Shown piece by piece: positions 22,421 to 33,579 of a stretch of 64,000 nt of DNA. The notes under the pieces are model-generated. The model was not told the DNA's origin and did not search any database. It was given only the letters and a program-made list of their open reading frames with translations. The position numbers and the translations under genes were made by a program. Each line of letters begins with the position of its first letter. Position 1 is the stretch's first letter. The stretch comes from Isoetes taiwanensis (lineage: Eukaryota; Streptophyta; Lycopodiopsida; Isoetales; Isoetaceae), in assembly GCA_021234155.1 (NCBI GenBank), contig JAJEKV010000055.1:1533090-1597089 (forward strand), in the 5' to 3' direction.

Positions 22421-23590
22421 GGCATGGCTCTGGTTATCACGGAGGGGGATGTCATCATGGGCCTACAGCGTCTAGCTAATGGGAAGGCAGCAGATTTAGA
22501 TGGCATGCAGGCAGAACTTCTGAAATGGGCTGGGCCTCCACTGGTGCCTGTTCTCACGGCATTGTTCAATAAAGCATTGCGAGAAGGCTTCCCTACGCAA
22601 TGGACCACTAGTAGAGTAGTGCCCATATACAAAGCAGGGGACCCTCAATGCCCGGCCAACTACCGTACTATTATGGTCAGCTCTCTCTTTGCAAAACTGT
22701 TGGCTGGCATCCTTGAGCAGCGGCTGACAATATGGGCAGAGGAAACGGAGGTGCGAGCTCTTACACAGGCAGGTTTTCGGCCCAGACATTCCACCATTGA
22801 TCATATCTTCACTCTGCGCACATTGATTGAGGATAGCAGGAATCGCCGGCAGAACCTGTACTGTTGTTTCGTGGATTTTGCAAAGGCATTCGACACAGTA
22901 CCCCGCAACAAGCTATGGGACAGATTGCGGCAGCTGGGGACCCCCCTGGACTTGCAGAATGCAGTATATAGGTTGTACGAGGCATGCTCAGGCCGTATCA
23001 CATCGGCAGCACAGCCGGTGATCAGTAGCATTGGAGTGCGTCAGGGTTGCCCCCTCTCCCCCACACTCTTTGGCCTATACATTGATCAGTTGGAAGATTG
23101 GCTCTCTGAGCATGGAGGTGCGGGCGCACATCTCATGCATCACACAATCCGGCAACTCATATATGCTGACGATGTCAAAGGCTTTGCCAATGTTGCCACC
23201 AGGGCGCGATTGAGGATGAATGTCATGCCCTCCAGATCTGCCCAGCATTTGCCCATATGCGAGAGCGATATGTTTGATTACTAGTGCCTGGCCAGCCGTT
23301 GCATCAGTTATTGACTACGGCGTCAGTGGGTTTGTTGGGGTTGTACCTCCAGGAGGTTATGGATGCACGGGCTCGTTTGTGTCCTACGGGACGGTATTGA
23401 ACTGTCCTATGCAATTGTACAGTGTGCCAGCATGCTTATTACTGCTAAGGTTTTTCCCTCGAAAACCCTTCGGGGCGGGGGTTTTTTAATCCTGTCAGTA
23501 ATATGCTTGCTTCTCTCTTTTTGTTTGGGTCCCATAGGCCAATTGGTCTCCGTGGACGCTAAAAACCTATTCTATTCTATTCTATTCTTT
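22397..23590 (+). pseudogene. LINE C: 5'-truncated, internally deleted LINE
   Basis: The RT domain is open from about 22,424: GLQRLANGKAADLDGMQAE, RVVPIYKAGD, QAGFRPRHSTIDHIF, FVDFAKAFDTVPRNKLWDRL, GVRQGCPLSPTLFGLYID and LIYADDVKGF (near 23,158). The canonical YADD core is present. Just after it the sequence jumps to the zinc-knuckle part (DECHALQICPAFAHMRERY in another frame), so roughly 1 kb between them is deleted. The 3' tail is a CTATT repeat (about 23,567-23,590) after GGTCTCCGTGGACGC. It is related to LINEs A and B but clearly diverged and more GC-rich. Confidence 0.85.
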
Positions 23591-24028
23591 CGCATCCTGA
23601 ATTATTTTCTTCTCAATTTTCTTTTCAAGCCTCAGTATATTGGCTTCTACCTTCCAATTGCGCTCATCTACCCTAGCCCTTAGCATCTAATCTAACATAA
23701 TCATAAGTCTATATGCAAGTTCAATTGGCAATAACTGCTTCTTCTTACTGGAAGATGCATTTGCATTGGTTGTTGTAATAGAGGAAGGGGTAGGAACAAT
23801 TTGGACCAGCAAAGAATAAGTGAACGTAGATTTGGACCAGCATGAACATTTGGACCAAGATTTGTACCAGTAACAATAGTTGGTCCAAGAGTTGGACTAG
23901 CAAGAACTAGATTATCATTTGCAATTTGAGTTGTAAGAGAAGCAAATGCAAACAAATTTACATCTACACATGCAAGGCATTATGATTTCCAACTTCACAT
24001 GTGCCACTTGCACAAACAATACGCATGA
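23591..24028. other. intergenic with GGACCA-rich spacer
   Basis: Between 23,790 and 23,900 the motif TTTGGACCA or TTGGTCCA recurs at irregular spacing. On the minus strand this reads as a short Gly/Pro-rich peptide (LGPTIVTGTNLGPNVHAGPNL). It could be an eroded part of the transposase region that follows, or a separate minisatellite. Confidence 0.35.
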
Positions 24029-24560
24029 CTAATTTTTACAAAAGAACAAAATAAGATATGCATTGAGAATTTGAACAAAATTCTTATCTGCAATATTCAC
24101 AACCACACTTTTGTTTACATTTTTGTCCTCTTCCTCATCTTCACAATCTTGAACAATTATACCTTCAGCTACTGAATCTAGTTGCATAGCAAGCATTTTC
24201 CATGCCCAATCTCCTATAGCAACAAACCCTACTTTGATATTGATGGCAGTTAATGCTTGTCTAAGGGATTGAGAGACCAATGTTGCTATGTGCTCTGTGT
24301 TTGGTTCATGCAAATCATTTTTGTCCCGTGTAAATTTGTGCCTCAGACCTTTAAAGATACGTTTTAGATCCAAAATAAGAAACATCGAGTGGTTGGAGTC
24401 TGTGAGTAAGTGTATGGTAATTAGAATATGTGCAAGCCCATTTCCTTGGCGTGCTGGATCATGTTCAAGTTCACGTATGATCCATGGCCATCACAAATCA
24501 ATAAATGAGATCTTTCTAAGCTAATATCCCCTGGCACATTGCTCTTAAAATGATCCAGCC
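24029..24560 (-). pseudogene. pogo/Tigger-like (DDE_1) transposase, C-terminal half
   Basis: On the minus strand, starting near 24,560, the sequence reads GAWLDHFKSNVPGDISLE and then HLLICDGHGSY, the second catalytic Asp block of DDE_1 transposases (LLLDGHGSH in the family). Past a shift comes LDLKRIFKGLRHKF, then ALTAINIKVGFVAIGDWAW, which fits the family's C-terminal NI..GF..GI region. The N-terminal half of a matching protein is found on the opposite strand at 24,690-25,100. The element is rearranged and cannot encode an active enzyme. Confidence 0.6.
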
Positions 24561-24689
24561 ATGCACCAAAGAGATCATTAATAATTCAAGCTTTTTTTTT
24601 CTAAGATATAGCTGCCCCAAGTTCACAGCTAGTAAGAAGATCCCTATCCCTTAATTTTTTGCCTTTAAAGATGTAGAGATTGAGAATGG

Positions 24690-25100
24690 CATTAGTAAAC
24701 ACCTTCAAATTTAATTGGATTTTACACTAGCCTTAGGAAAGCTTTCTATGTTTTAGACTTGAAATCATGTAGAATATGGAATCTTGATGAGACGGGAGTG
24801 CAAGCAAGTAGTAGAAGTGGGATGAGCATTGTGGCCAGAAAAGGGGATAGGAATGTTAGTAAAACTATCCCCAAGAATAGAGAGTGGCTAACTACTCCAC
24901 ACTATTTGTATCCAGATATGCCATTCTTGAAACAAGTATGCCTATTGGCACACATCTCAGTTGCCTTCCCCCCAAGTATGACTCCCCTATCCTCATCACA
25001 TTTGCAGTGCCCACTGAACCAATTCAGCTTCCTCCTCATCTGTCAAACTTGGGTTTTGATCCCCCTATCACCTCACACTCACATAAACCCAATGATAATT
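24690..25100 (+). pseudogene. pogo/Tigger-like (DDE_1) transposase, N-terminal catalytic part
   Basis: The plus strand reads FYTSLRKAFYVLDLKSCRIW and then NLDETGVQASSRSGMSIVA followed by RKGDRNVSKTIPKNREW. NLDETGV carries the first catalytic Asp of DDE_1 transposases, and VARKGDRNV is the usual block a few residues later. After this the frame gives LPPKYDSPILITF in another register. With the minus-strand half at 24,029-24,560, this implies an internal inversion of one element or two facing copies. Confidence 0.65.
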
Positions 25101-25416
25101 GTAGTTGCTAGAATTCCATAATGGATTGAGGTTTTTCTAATGGACATCCCATCCTCAACATCTTCTAATGCCTCCTCCGTGGCCTCCATCGTCTATGATC
25201 TTCTTTCACATGATCTTACTCTCTTGCTATCAAGTGTAGAAGAAGGCACGGGGGTATGAATCATAGATTTGCTCGGCTTTCTTGCTTTGGGAATACTCTT
25301 TAAAGGTGGGCCAATCTTTATACCTTGAAGATTGATGGTGAGAGAAGTTGGAAAAAAATTATAAAATAAGAGAGATACTAATTTGTAAGGGACTGAGATG
25401 CTTAAAATATAAGTGC

Positions 25417-25828
25417 CAGTGAAAAAAAAATCAAGGAACTTTTATTTCTGAAATCATTACCTATACTTTCTTATATTTAGCTACAATTTGATCTTTCTAG
25501 AAAAAAAATAAAAAACTTCCATGACTTGGTTACTTCGCCTAAAATTCAAGACCTAAATATAAGCTAACCGTAATAAATATGAAGATTATACAATAAAGGC
25601 AAAAGTTGGTGTGAAAGCTTCTAAGGTTTGGTTAAAGTTTCTAATTTTGCCACCTATACTTTCTTACAATTAGCTAAAATCGGACAAAATGGAGGTTGGA
25701 CACGAAATACACTTGGCTCATATTTTATATTTTTTGGCCCCAAAAAGTGTCATAGTTTAGCTGATTGTTTTTCAAAAATGTCCAAAGTTTAGCTATTTAG
25801 CTAGGTTTAGCCACTAATTTTCTCCTTG
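25417..25828. mobile_element. hAT-type MITE (copy 1, unbroken)
   Basis: ATAAGTGC flanks both sides (25,409-25,416 and 25,829-25,836). The element begins CAGTGAAAA and ends, read inversely, CAAGGAGAAAATTAG, so both ends start with CA as in hAT elements, though the inverted match is weak. The 412-bp interior has repeated TTTAGCTA motifs and no ORF. A second copy exists at 39,318-39,652 plus 44,730-44,803, split by a Helitron candidate. Confidence 0.65.
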
Positions 25829-25959
25829 ATAAGTGCACCTACTTTTGGAGGGAAGACAATGATAAGCATGTGGTTACATATGAAGCCAAGGCATCAATCC
25901 AAGCATAAATATCCATCTCTATGGCTTGATCTTTGTCTAGCATAATTATCCTTCTCCAT

Positions 25960-27363
25960 ATGCATGCAATGTCACAAACTAAAGAAGAGAAAAAGAATCA
26001 GTTAAGTTCAAGCCAAAGATACCAAATGATAGAATTTTCTTGAGAAACTTAGCTTTTAATGGTCTCATTTTGTAGAATAGAGTAGCGGCAAGCTTTTGGC
26101 TCCACATCTCTCTCCTAAACTCTAAGTTGTGGCACCGCAATTTCCTCCAAAAAGATCAAGAAACTACTTGGGGGTCCGCATAAGAAGGTGTTTTATTCTG
26201 CATGAAGAACACCAAAATCGTTCCAAGTGGAAGATGCCAGATCCGTGGTCGAGCCAGGTCTCCATCAGAGGACGCAGCTATGGCAGTCATCGTCGTCAAC
26301 AAACTCTAAGCCTTTTCTGCTACAGACTTTTGGTTATTGTAGAGTGCGCTATTGTCATGAAAAAAGTGAAACCTAACTAAGCAAACCCTAAACCGTCACA
26401 TGGAGGGACTGTATAGGTGGGCAACCTCCCTTACCAATTGTTCACACTATACCACTTTTCCAAAATCTACAAAAAGTTTTTGTAGTTGCGAGAGATCTCT
26501 ATATATGCAATTGTTAGATTGAATTTTTGGCATGTTTGGTAGATTAAGTTGGTCTACTAACATGAACTTAGATTGTGATGTAGAAAACTAAGGAGCTCTC
26601 CCACATCTCAGGGACCCCTGATGTAGAACACTCATGATCCCTAACGTATAGCACCTAGAAGCTCTCCCACATCTTAGGGACCCAAGGGTTTGGAAGTGGG
26701 ACTAAAGTTTGACCAAGTCATTCAAAGTTAACTCGCCCAGCTCATAAGTAAATCAAGTCCATTACACCTCTACGGACTTGACAAAACAAATAAAGTTTAT
26801 TTTTCAAATTTCCAATAAAGTTTAAGACTGACTGGAACGGCCACAAAAACGCACAAATCGGACCCAAAACTTGGGGTCCAGGAAGAGACTAGATCAGTAC
26901 CATGGCTCGAGGGGGTTCCTCCCCGAAAATTTGGCGAGTAAGTTCTCTTCTGTCATTTCATTTTAAGCAACATCCGCTTGAGCCTCCTTTGAGAAGGCAA
27001 AAAATTCCTATAGGTCCAGAAATTAATCATTCTTGTATTTCTTTACCGTGGCCATGGCTTCCTACTGATAGCTAAATTCACTTGCTATGGGACATATTAC
27101 ATTTGGCGTGTAGCAGATTTTCATTTGGCTTGTGGCAAAGTTTCTGCTTCCTTCTCTTATAATGTTTCAAAGATCTGTATCCTCTTATCACAACAAAGAA
27201 CGAGAACTCAAAGAGATGCATTTGACTGAACAATGTGAACAAAGTAGAGGCCAAGGCATGATTAGCAGACTCTGAAGCCCTTAGCCTTCACTGTTGGATT
27301 CCAACGTAAGGTAAAAGCCCAACACCGCTATATAATCTAATAACCCACGATAGCATCCACCTT
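25960..27363. other. duplicated intergenic sequence, no gene
   Basis: The stretch is nearly the same as 44,863-46,305. A short frame at 26,129-26,380 also exists in shortened form in copy 2, but it has no family match and differs in frame, so it is unlikely to be a gene. Two related segments (CTCTCCCACATCTCAGGGAC and a variant) occur about 60 bp apart at 26,595-26,680. Confidence 0.5.
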
Positions 27364-27368
27364 AAATA

Positions 27369-27659
27369 TGTTGGAAAACGTATCAGCTATGGACTGATAC
27401 AAACCTGCAGCACAGAGTGAGCCAATGCGGAAGCAAGATCGGAAGAGACACAATAGAAATAGAATAGGAACAATCTGGATGTTCTATGTATTGCATGTAA
27501 TCTATAAATACATGGAATGAATGGCACTGAAAGGCCAACAGACGGAAACGGAAGGCCAAAGGCCAGAGATGTACATGATGTACTACTAATGTACTCTAAT
27601 GTACATCAATGTATCTAATGTGCCGTAATGTACTCTAATGTACAGCTTGAATTCTAACA
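27369..27659 (-). repeat. Copia LTR (3' LTR in element orientation)
   Basis: Begins TGTTGGAAAACG and ends GAATTCTAACA on the plus strand, with the TG/CA ends usual for LTRs. The 3' part holds repeated AATGTAC motifs. In element orientation this is the downstream LTR, preceded by a purine-rich tract, GAAAGGAGAGTG, whose plus-strand complement lies at about 27,660-27,671. Confidence 0.95.
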
Positions 27660-27794
27660 CTCTCCTTTCAAGCTGGAAAATCTGAAGCTACTACAGTGGT
27701 ATAACACCAAGTGCTGATCTAAACTGTACAAACTTTTGTGTGCCCAGTGGCTTAGTAAAGATATCTGCAACCATTGCACCAAAGGCTTAATAGA

Positions 27795-29017
27795 TCAATG
27801 AAATGATTGCTTTCTCCACCGATCACGGACATAATGATAATGAATTGGAATGTGCTTTGTCCGAGGATGATGTCCTGGTCGCTCTACCATTTTCATGCAA
27901 CTTTGGTTGTCCACATAAACATGAATAGGTTGCTGCGCAGAAATACCAACATCATTAAGCAAGTGATCATACCAAATGAGATCTGCAACTCCAGTAGATA
28001 AGGCAATGTATTCTGCCTCTGCTGAAGATCGGGCTACAACGGATTGCTTTTTTGTCGATCCGACCCTACTGCACCTCCATAAAACATGCATGTGCTACCC
28101 CAGAGTGGAATGAGAATCCCATTTGTTGCCCCAACTTGCATCAAGAAATGCATGAAGACTTGCTGATCTGTTATCACAATAACGCATTCCATACTCCTTT
28201 GTTCCTTGCAAATAGCGAAGAACACGCTTTGCTAGTCGCCAATGCTTTAACTCATAACAATGGTTAAACCGACTCAATGTAATCACAAAGAAACAAAGAT
28301 CAGGTCGTCGTGTTATGGTCATGAGATACATCAAACTCCCAACAAGTCTGCCTATATGGTAGAGAAGATGATCAAGATTATCACAAACAAAAGTTCATCT
28401 TCAAACAATTTGAGGCCAGCTTCCATTGGCGGAAACAAAGGGCTTACAATCTGCCATGCGAAATTGCTCAAGCAGAAATTCAAAGATACCGGGTTGGCTG
28501 ATATGAAGTAGCCTCTTCTTCCTATCACGATGTATCTGCATACCCAAGAAAGAGCTAGCTGCACCCAAATCTTTCATCTTAAACCTCCCATGCTCTTGAT
28601 GTAGACATTAGAATCTGTTGTAGCAACCTGAAATCCTTCATGCTTAAGTGCATCATCAAACTTCTTGTACCAAACCCGAGACGCCTGCTTTAAGCCATAA
28701 ATGGCCTTCCGGAGTTTACATACCTTGTTTTCCTGGCCGGGTACTTCAAAACCTGGAGGTTGCAGCATATAGATGTCCTCAAGAAGATCTCCATTCAGAA
28801 ATGCCGTATCCACATCCATTTGATGAATTTCCCAATCCAATTTGGCTCCTAAGGCAAGCAAAACACGCAGGCTATTCATTCTCACGACCGGTGAAAATGT
28901 CTCATCATAATCGAGACCTTTGACTTGGCTGAAACCTCGAGCAACTAGCCTTGCCTTATACTTGTCAAGGCTGCCATCAGCCTTGTACTTTTTCGTGAAT
29001 AGCCATTTGCAATCCAT
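27795..29017 (-). pseudogene. Copia reverse transcriptase and RNase H, active site deleted
   Basis: The RT begins WLFTKKYKADGSLDKYKARL and goes on to ARGFSQVKGLDYDETFSPVV, QMDVDTAFLNGDLLEDIYM and AIYGLKQASRVWYKKFDDAL. Where the YVDD block should follow, the sequence passes from VYIKSMGGLR directly to KDLGAASSFLGMQIHRD (other frame), so the catalytic pair and its surroundings are gone. The connection part, ITRRPDLCFFVITLSRF, and the RNase H block VARSSAEAEYIALSTG follow. In the RNase H region the acids in AEAEY and the DNQS motif are visible. The region is split by several frameshifts. Confidence 0.9.
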
Positions 29018-29190
29018 CGCTTATTTGCCAATGGGCAAATCAGCAAGTTCCCATACCGGTTTTGCATCCATGGATGCAAGCTCTACCTCACCGCCCGCTT
29101 CCAATGTGAAGCTTGAGGAAGCCCATGCTTCCTCAATGCTTGCTGGTTCACCTTGCAATTGCCAAGCAACACCATTCAACCAAACTAAGT

Positions 29191-30860
29191 TCAAAGATTT
29201 TCAAGAACTTTACGAGAAGGTGTTCTGCTACGTGGTGACAACGGTTGATCAGGAGGAGGGGGCATTCCAATGAGCCAAGGATCAGGAAGAACTTGATTAT
29301 GAGGTGGATCATCATTGATGGGTTGCTGCTCATCCACTGGCAAAGGCACATCTTGCTGCTGGTCCAGCCTCAAATCTTGAAGCTCAACGAGTGGAGGATC
29401 ATCAAGAACAAGATATTTGTCTTGAATGAAGTTTCCATCTGCAAGTGGATCAATACACATAGAATTTGACTCATCAAAAACTACTTCTGAGCTGGTGTAT
29501 ACCTTTCTCCGCTCTTGATCCCACAATAAGTATGCTTTATGATTAGGTGCATAGCCAATGAAAGTGCATTTGGTGCTACGGGCATCAAATTTTCTGCGCA
29601 AATGCTCAGGAACATGTACATATTAAGCGGTACATCCAAATGTGCGCAAATGAGAAACATCCGGTTTCTCTCCAGACCAAGCTTCTTCTGGAGTCATCTC
29701 ATTATCCAATGCAACTGTGGTCAATCTGTTTTGCACATGAACTGCTGCAGCAATTGCATCAGCCCAAAAATACTTTGGCAAATGACTTTCGGCAAGCATA
29801 CTTCTTGCTGCATTGCACAAAGTGCGATTCTTCCTCTCCGCAACACCGTTTTGTTGAGGAGTAGCCCTCGTTGTGCATTGACGCTGAATCCCTGCCTGAT
29901 CACATGTATCATGGAATAGATCACTAAGATACTCTCCACCACCATCAGTGCGCAATTGCTTAATCTTCTTCCCTGTCTGATTTTCTACACATGCTTTATA
30001 CAATTTAAAAGCCTCAAGAGCATCACTTTTCTTGGTTAGAAAATAGACAATTGTTTTCCGACTAAAATCATCAATAAACGTGATGAAATATACTGCCTTA
30101 CCAAGGCGCGCAGACACCTCTGTTGGTCCACAAAGGTCTGAGTGGATAAGCTCCAGCACTTGCTTAGCTCTGCTGCCTACACTTGCAAATGATCTGCGAG
30201 GGTGCTTACCAAGGATGCATGCTTCGCAAAGATCCGGGTCTGCCTTCATAGTTATCTTCATGCCATGAACCATGTTCTTCCGCTGCATTATTTTCAAAGC
30301 TTGAACATTAGCGTGACCATACCTTTTGTGCCAAAGTAGCACTTTCTCCTTCTCTTTTGCTGATACAACTAGGGCCTGATTTGGATCAGACACCTCCAGC
30401 TCATACAAATTGCCATGTCTTGAGCCCTTGGCCACTATATCCCCTTCAATCCGTGCATTCTTCAAGAAAAGAACTTCCTTATCATCAAAGAAAACTTGCG
30501 TGACCAAAGATTCGCTGCACATGCAACCCGACAAAAGGTTTTTTCGCAATTCCGGACATGTAAGGTTTCGGAAGCAATGTACTTTCACCATTCAATAGCG
30601 TGAAATGATATTGACCACTTCCTTGCACTTCAATTTCACTATAATCTCCCAATTGCACCAGACTTTTTGTCATTTTGATAACTTGAGAATAGATCCCTAT
30701 CCTTCAACATCACCGATGTGCATGCGAGAATCCATCGTGAAGAACCTTCTTTCCAAAGAGCGCACATGCACTTATTTCCACAACAAAGCCTCCCCTTTAA
30801 TTTTGAGACTCCGGTCTGATTGGATAACAAGAGAAGCCTCTCCTTTGATGACTTGTGCCT
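29191..30860 (-). pseudogene. Copia protease remnant and integrase
   Basis: Near 30,740 the protease site reads MDSRMHIGD in place of the usual DSG-containing motif, so catalysis is lost. The open stretch from 30,591 holds the GAG-pre-integrase zinc domain (HKRYGHANVQALKIM, CEACILGKHPRRSF). It also holds the integrase core with its three acids in DLCGPTEV, RTDGGGEYLSD and QQNGVAERKNRT. A stop at about 29,623 is followed, in a new frame, by KCTFIGYAPNHKAYLLWD and a proline-rich linker, up to a stop at 29,191. Integrase would insert the cDNA. The core acids are intact, although the reading frame is cut. Confidence 0.9.
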
Positions 30861-31298
30861 CAACTAGGTGTGCTTTCTCCGATTTGTTCTTTCCCTCCGA
30901 CACAATCGGGTGCATAATGGCCATATTCAAAACAGTTCCTCGATTGCCCTCTCTTGGCATAAACTTTCTTGAACGTGCTCCTTTTGATCCTTCCACCTTC
31001 CCATCCCGATTGCTTTTTGTAATGAGGCTTCTTATCTTGCCTCCCTCGTTGCAAGCATGGCTTGTGATGGTTTGGAATCTTCCACTTTGTCTTTCAAAGC
31101 ATCTCTTTTCTCAAAAAAGCTTAGAGACGGGCGTCATCCCATGAAAGACTACTTTGAGCTGTTAAGAAATCAACAAAGTTTTCCCATGAATTGGGAAGAA
31201 GCATACAACCGAGCTTTTGTTGCCCCTTCCGAACTGCATACTTGGAATCTGCTACGCCAACATATCAAACATCTCCTTCATTTGATTTATGTGTGTAT

Positions 31299-31670
31299 TC
31301 AGATCAGCTCCTTCCACATACTTGCAATTCCTAATGCGGTATACAAATGCATAACTTCACCTTCTGTTTTGGTGCCATACTTATCTTCAAGCCAAATCCA
31401 AAGAGAATAGCTGCTCTGATCCACATCTACTTGCATGACTATAGCTCTGGAAAGACACATACATATGCAAGCCATTGCTCTATTATTACGACGTTGCCAA
31501 TCCTTTTGAAGCTTGATTTGAGCAGCTGTCACAACATTCTCTGGTTTAGTTTCAGACCTATCCACTATATCCCAGACATCCTCTGCCATTAGATATAACT
31601 TCATGGATTTCTTCCAAAATTTGAAACCCTTTGCCATCAAACATAGGTGGCTTCGAGGTTGCTAATACTG
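31299..31670 (-). pseudogene. Copia gag (UBN2-type) fragment
   Basis: The minus strand reads FDGKGFKFWKKSMKLYL, then VWDIVDRSETKPENVV, and WLEDKYGTKTEGEVMHLYTA, the expected order of the plant Copia Gag domain that assembles the particle. Frames shift below 31,299. A degraded zinc knuckle follows near 30,930 (CFEYGHYAPDC, where the second Cys is Tyr), so RNA packaging by this Gag would be impaired. Confidence 0.8.
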
Positions 31671-31781
31671 GATCTGGTCTCCATGACCTTCTCCTGCTCA
31701 GATAAATATTCTTCCAGAATTGTTCTCCCAAGTTCCTCTATTGCCGAACTTCCCTTTACATGCCAATAGGCTCTGATACCA

Positions 31782-32072
31782 TGTTGGAAAACGTATCAGC
31801 TATGGACTGATACAAACCTGCAGCACAGAGTGAGCCAATGCGGAAGCAAGATCGGAAGAGACACAATAGAAATAGAATAGGAACAATCTGGATGTTCTAT
31901 GTATTGCATGTAATCTATAAATACATGGAATGAATGGCACTGAAAGGCCAACAGACGGAAACGGAAGGCCAAAGGCCAGAGATGTACATGATGTACTACT
32001 AATGTACTCTAATGTACATCAATGTATCTAATGTGCCGTAATGTACTCTAATGTACAGCTTGAATTCTAACA
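31782..32072 (-). repeat. Copia LTR (5' LTR in element orientation)
   Basis: Same length as, and as far as can be read the same sequence as, the LTR at 27,369-27,659. It should carry the promoter for minus-strand transcription. Immediately inside it, TGGTATCAGAGC (minus, 31,770-31,781) is complementary to the 3' end of initiator tRNA-Met, the classic primer-binding site of plant Copia elements. Confidence 0.95.
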
Positions 32073-33402
32073 AAATAAGGCAGGACTGTGTGATATTTGA
32101 TAGCACTTTCCTTGCCCTTCAACGGGGAAGAATATAAAATATAAAGCGTTTTGAGAGCTAACAAATAATTCATTCCCAACATTTAAGCTTGATTGGGGCA
32201 AAGATCAGTAGTGAACCGACAGAGAAACAGATAAAACCAAGGTTGTAGTACATAACAATTAGCTCATGCGATTAGCAAAGAAGAAATTAGGTAACTGGAC
32301 AATAAATGAAGGAATAAAAGTGTTCAAAATATACCTGGAAAATATACAAGGCTATTAATAAAAGACGCAGATCTAGTCATTGATGGAATTCAAAACTTCA
32401 CCCAAATCTTGAGGTCGTCATCCAATTCTTTTTCCTCCTCTGCATTTTCTCCATTTCCTTTGGTTATTTTAGGCCATTACATACAAATCTCTACATCTCT
32501 GTGTCCAGATTTAATCAGCTATACACTTCCAATAATTTACCAAGGCAGTAAATGTAACCGGAAAAAATGAATCATCGTATACTTTTATATGCTTTACATG
32601 AAGAGAAACATGGGAACAAAATGTCATTCCCTATTGAACACTCTTTATAAACAATTGGATGTCCTCTCAGCAAAATTGCAGTTGTGAGGTGCCAACAGGT
32701 TAATTCTCTCCAAGCAGTCCAGCACATAATTGTGCCCGCTCATTTCTGAGCATAGCAATCTCCATGCAAATACCTTCATCACCATGACCAGCCACTTACA
32801 CTATCTCCGCCCGATTTGGGTTGGAGATATGGAAACCCTTCCAAATTTCAGGAAAACTTGGTAGGGTTTCCGCTAAGTTTGAAGCCCGGAAGGGTTTCAA
32901 AAAAAAAAAAAAAAAAAACATCGAGAGAGGAGCCAATTTTTGGGCGGTCGAGCTCCGCCACTAAAATTAATTTTGTGCAATTCAATTCTTTCGGGGCTGT
33001 TTTTGGAAGAGATTTCTTTTGGAAGAAAGGTTTTCTTTGCTTAGCTCTTCATTCGGCAGTGTTGGAAGATTTTCTGCTTTTCATCCGGCTGGTAATTCGC
33101 CATTATCCAAACCAGAATCGCTTCAATCTATCCAGAAGGTTTCCCAGGTATTTTTTGAATTTTTGGAAGTTATTTTCTGAAATCTGAAAGTGTTCCAAGC
33201 CTGATAAGATTCGTTACATATATTTATTTGATCGGATCAGCAGACACTTTTAGTTGATGTATTATGCATTTGGGTTCGGCGGGAAAGAAAAATATCTGCG
33301 CCTTGCATTCTCCAGTGCGCTTGCATGCTCTCCATTGTGCTCACAAACTCTCAGTTGGGATTCTAATACCGCCTGTCAGCAGTGCATCCTAATATTGGTA
33401 AT

Positions 33403-33579
33403 ATGCCGAAAGGGGTTTATGTCAGACAGCCCGGTAACAGGAGCCGAGCCCAGCAAGCTGGAAACTTCCCATATCGTAGATATCCACGGCAAAATAATGG
33501 GGGAAGGCAAGTCCCAGTTACAAGAGAATCTAGACCTGGAGCTGGTGCTGGTGCTGGTGATAGGAGCGTACAAAAACAG
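33403..33579 (+). CDS. gene-like coding exon inside the TIR element
   Basis: An ATG opens 59 codons starting MPKGVYVRQPGNRSRAQQAG, then YRRYPRQNNGGRQVPV, and a Gly/Ala run (GAGAGAG). It ends at a CAG/GTCTTT splice donor at 33,579. Upstream, about 32,930-33,146 looks like a transcribed 5' exon ending in CAG/GTATTT. The basic, Arg- and Gly-rich peptide resembles the flexible amino terminus of an RNA-binding protein, but the family is not recognised. No later exons were found, so it is probably a captured gene fragment. Confidence 0.45.

Larger units (their letters stand above)
27369..32072 (-). mobile_element. Ty1/copia LTR retrotransposon, young but defective
   Basis: The element is bounded by 5-bp target copies AAATA (27,364-27,368 and 32,073-32,077), and the empty site is preserved at about 46,304-46,310. 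Both LTRs are 291 bp and show no differences that I could find. Coding runs on the minus strand in Copia order: gag, protease, integrase, reverse transcriptase, RNase H. The element has several stops, a missing RT active site and an altered protease. Identical LTRs on a coding-dead body imply recent movement with enzymes supplied by another copy. Confidence 0.95.

Noticed and set aside
26129-26380. Frame repeated at 26,129 and 45,083 as a possible conserved gene
   Set aside because: It is conserved only because the whole region is duplicated; the two copies differ by changes that do not respect codons.
28260-30598. Plus-strand frames across the Copia element
   Set aside because: All are antisense to the well-defined integrase, RT and RNase H on the minus strand.
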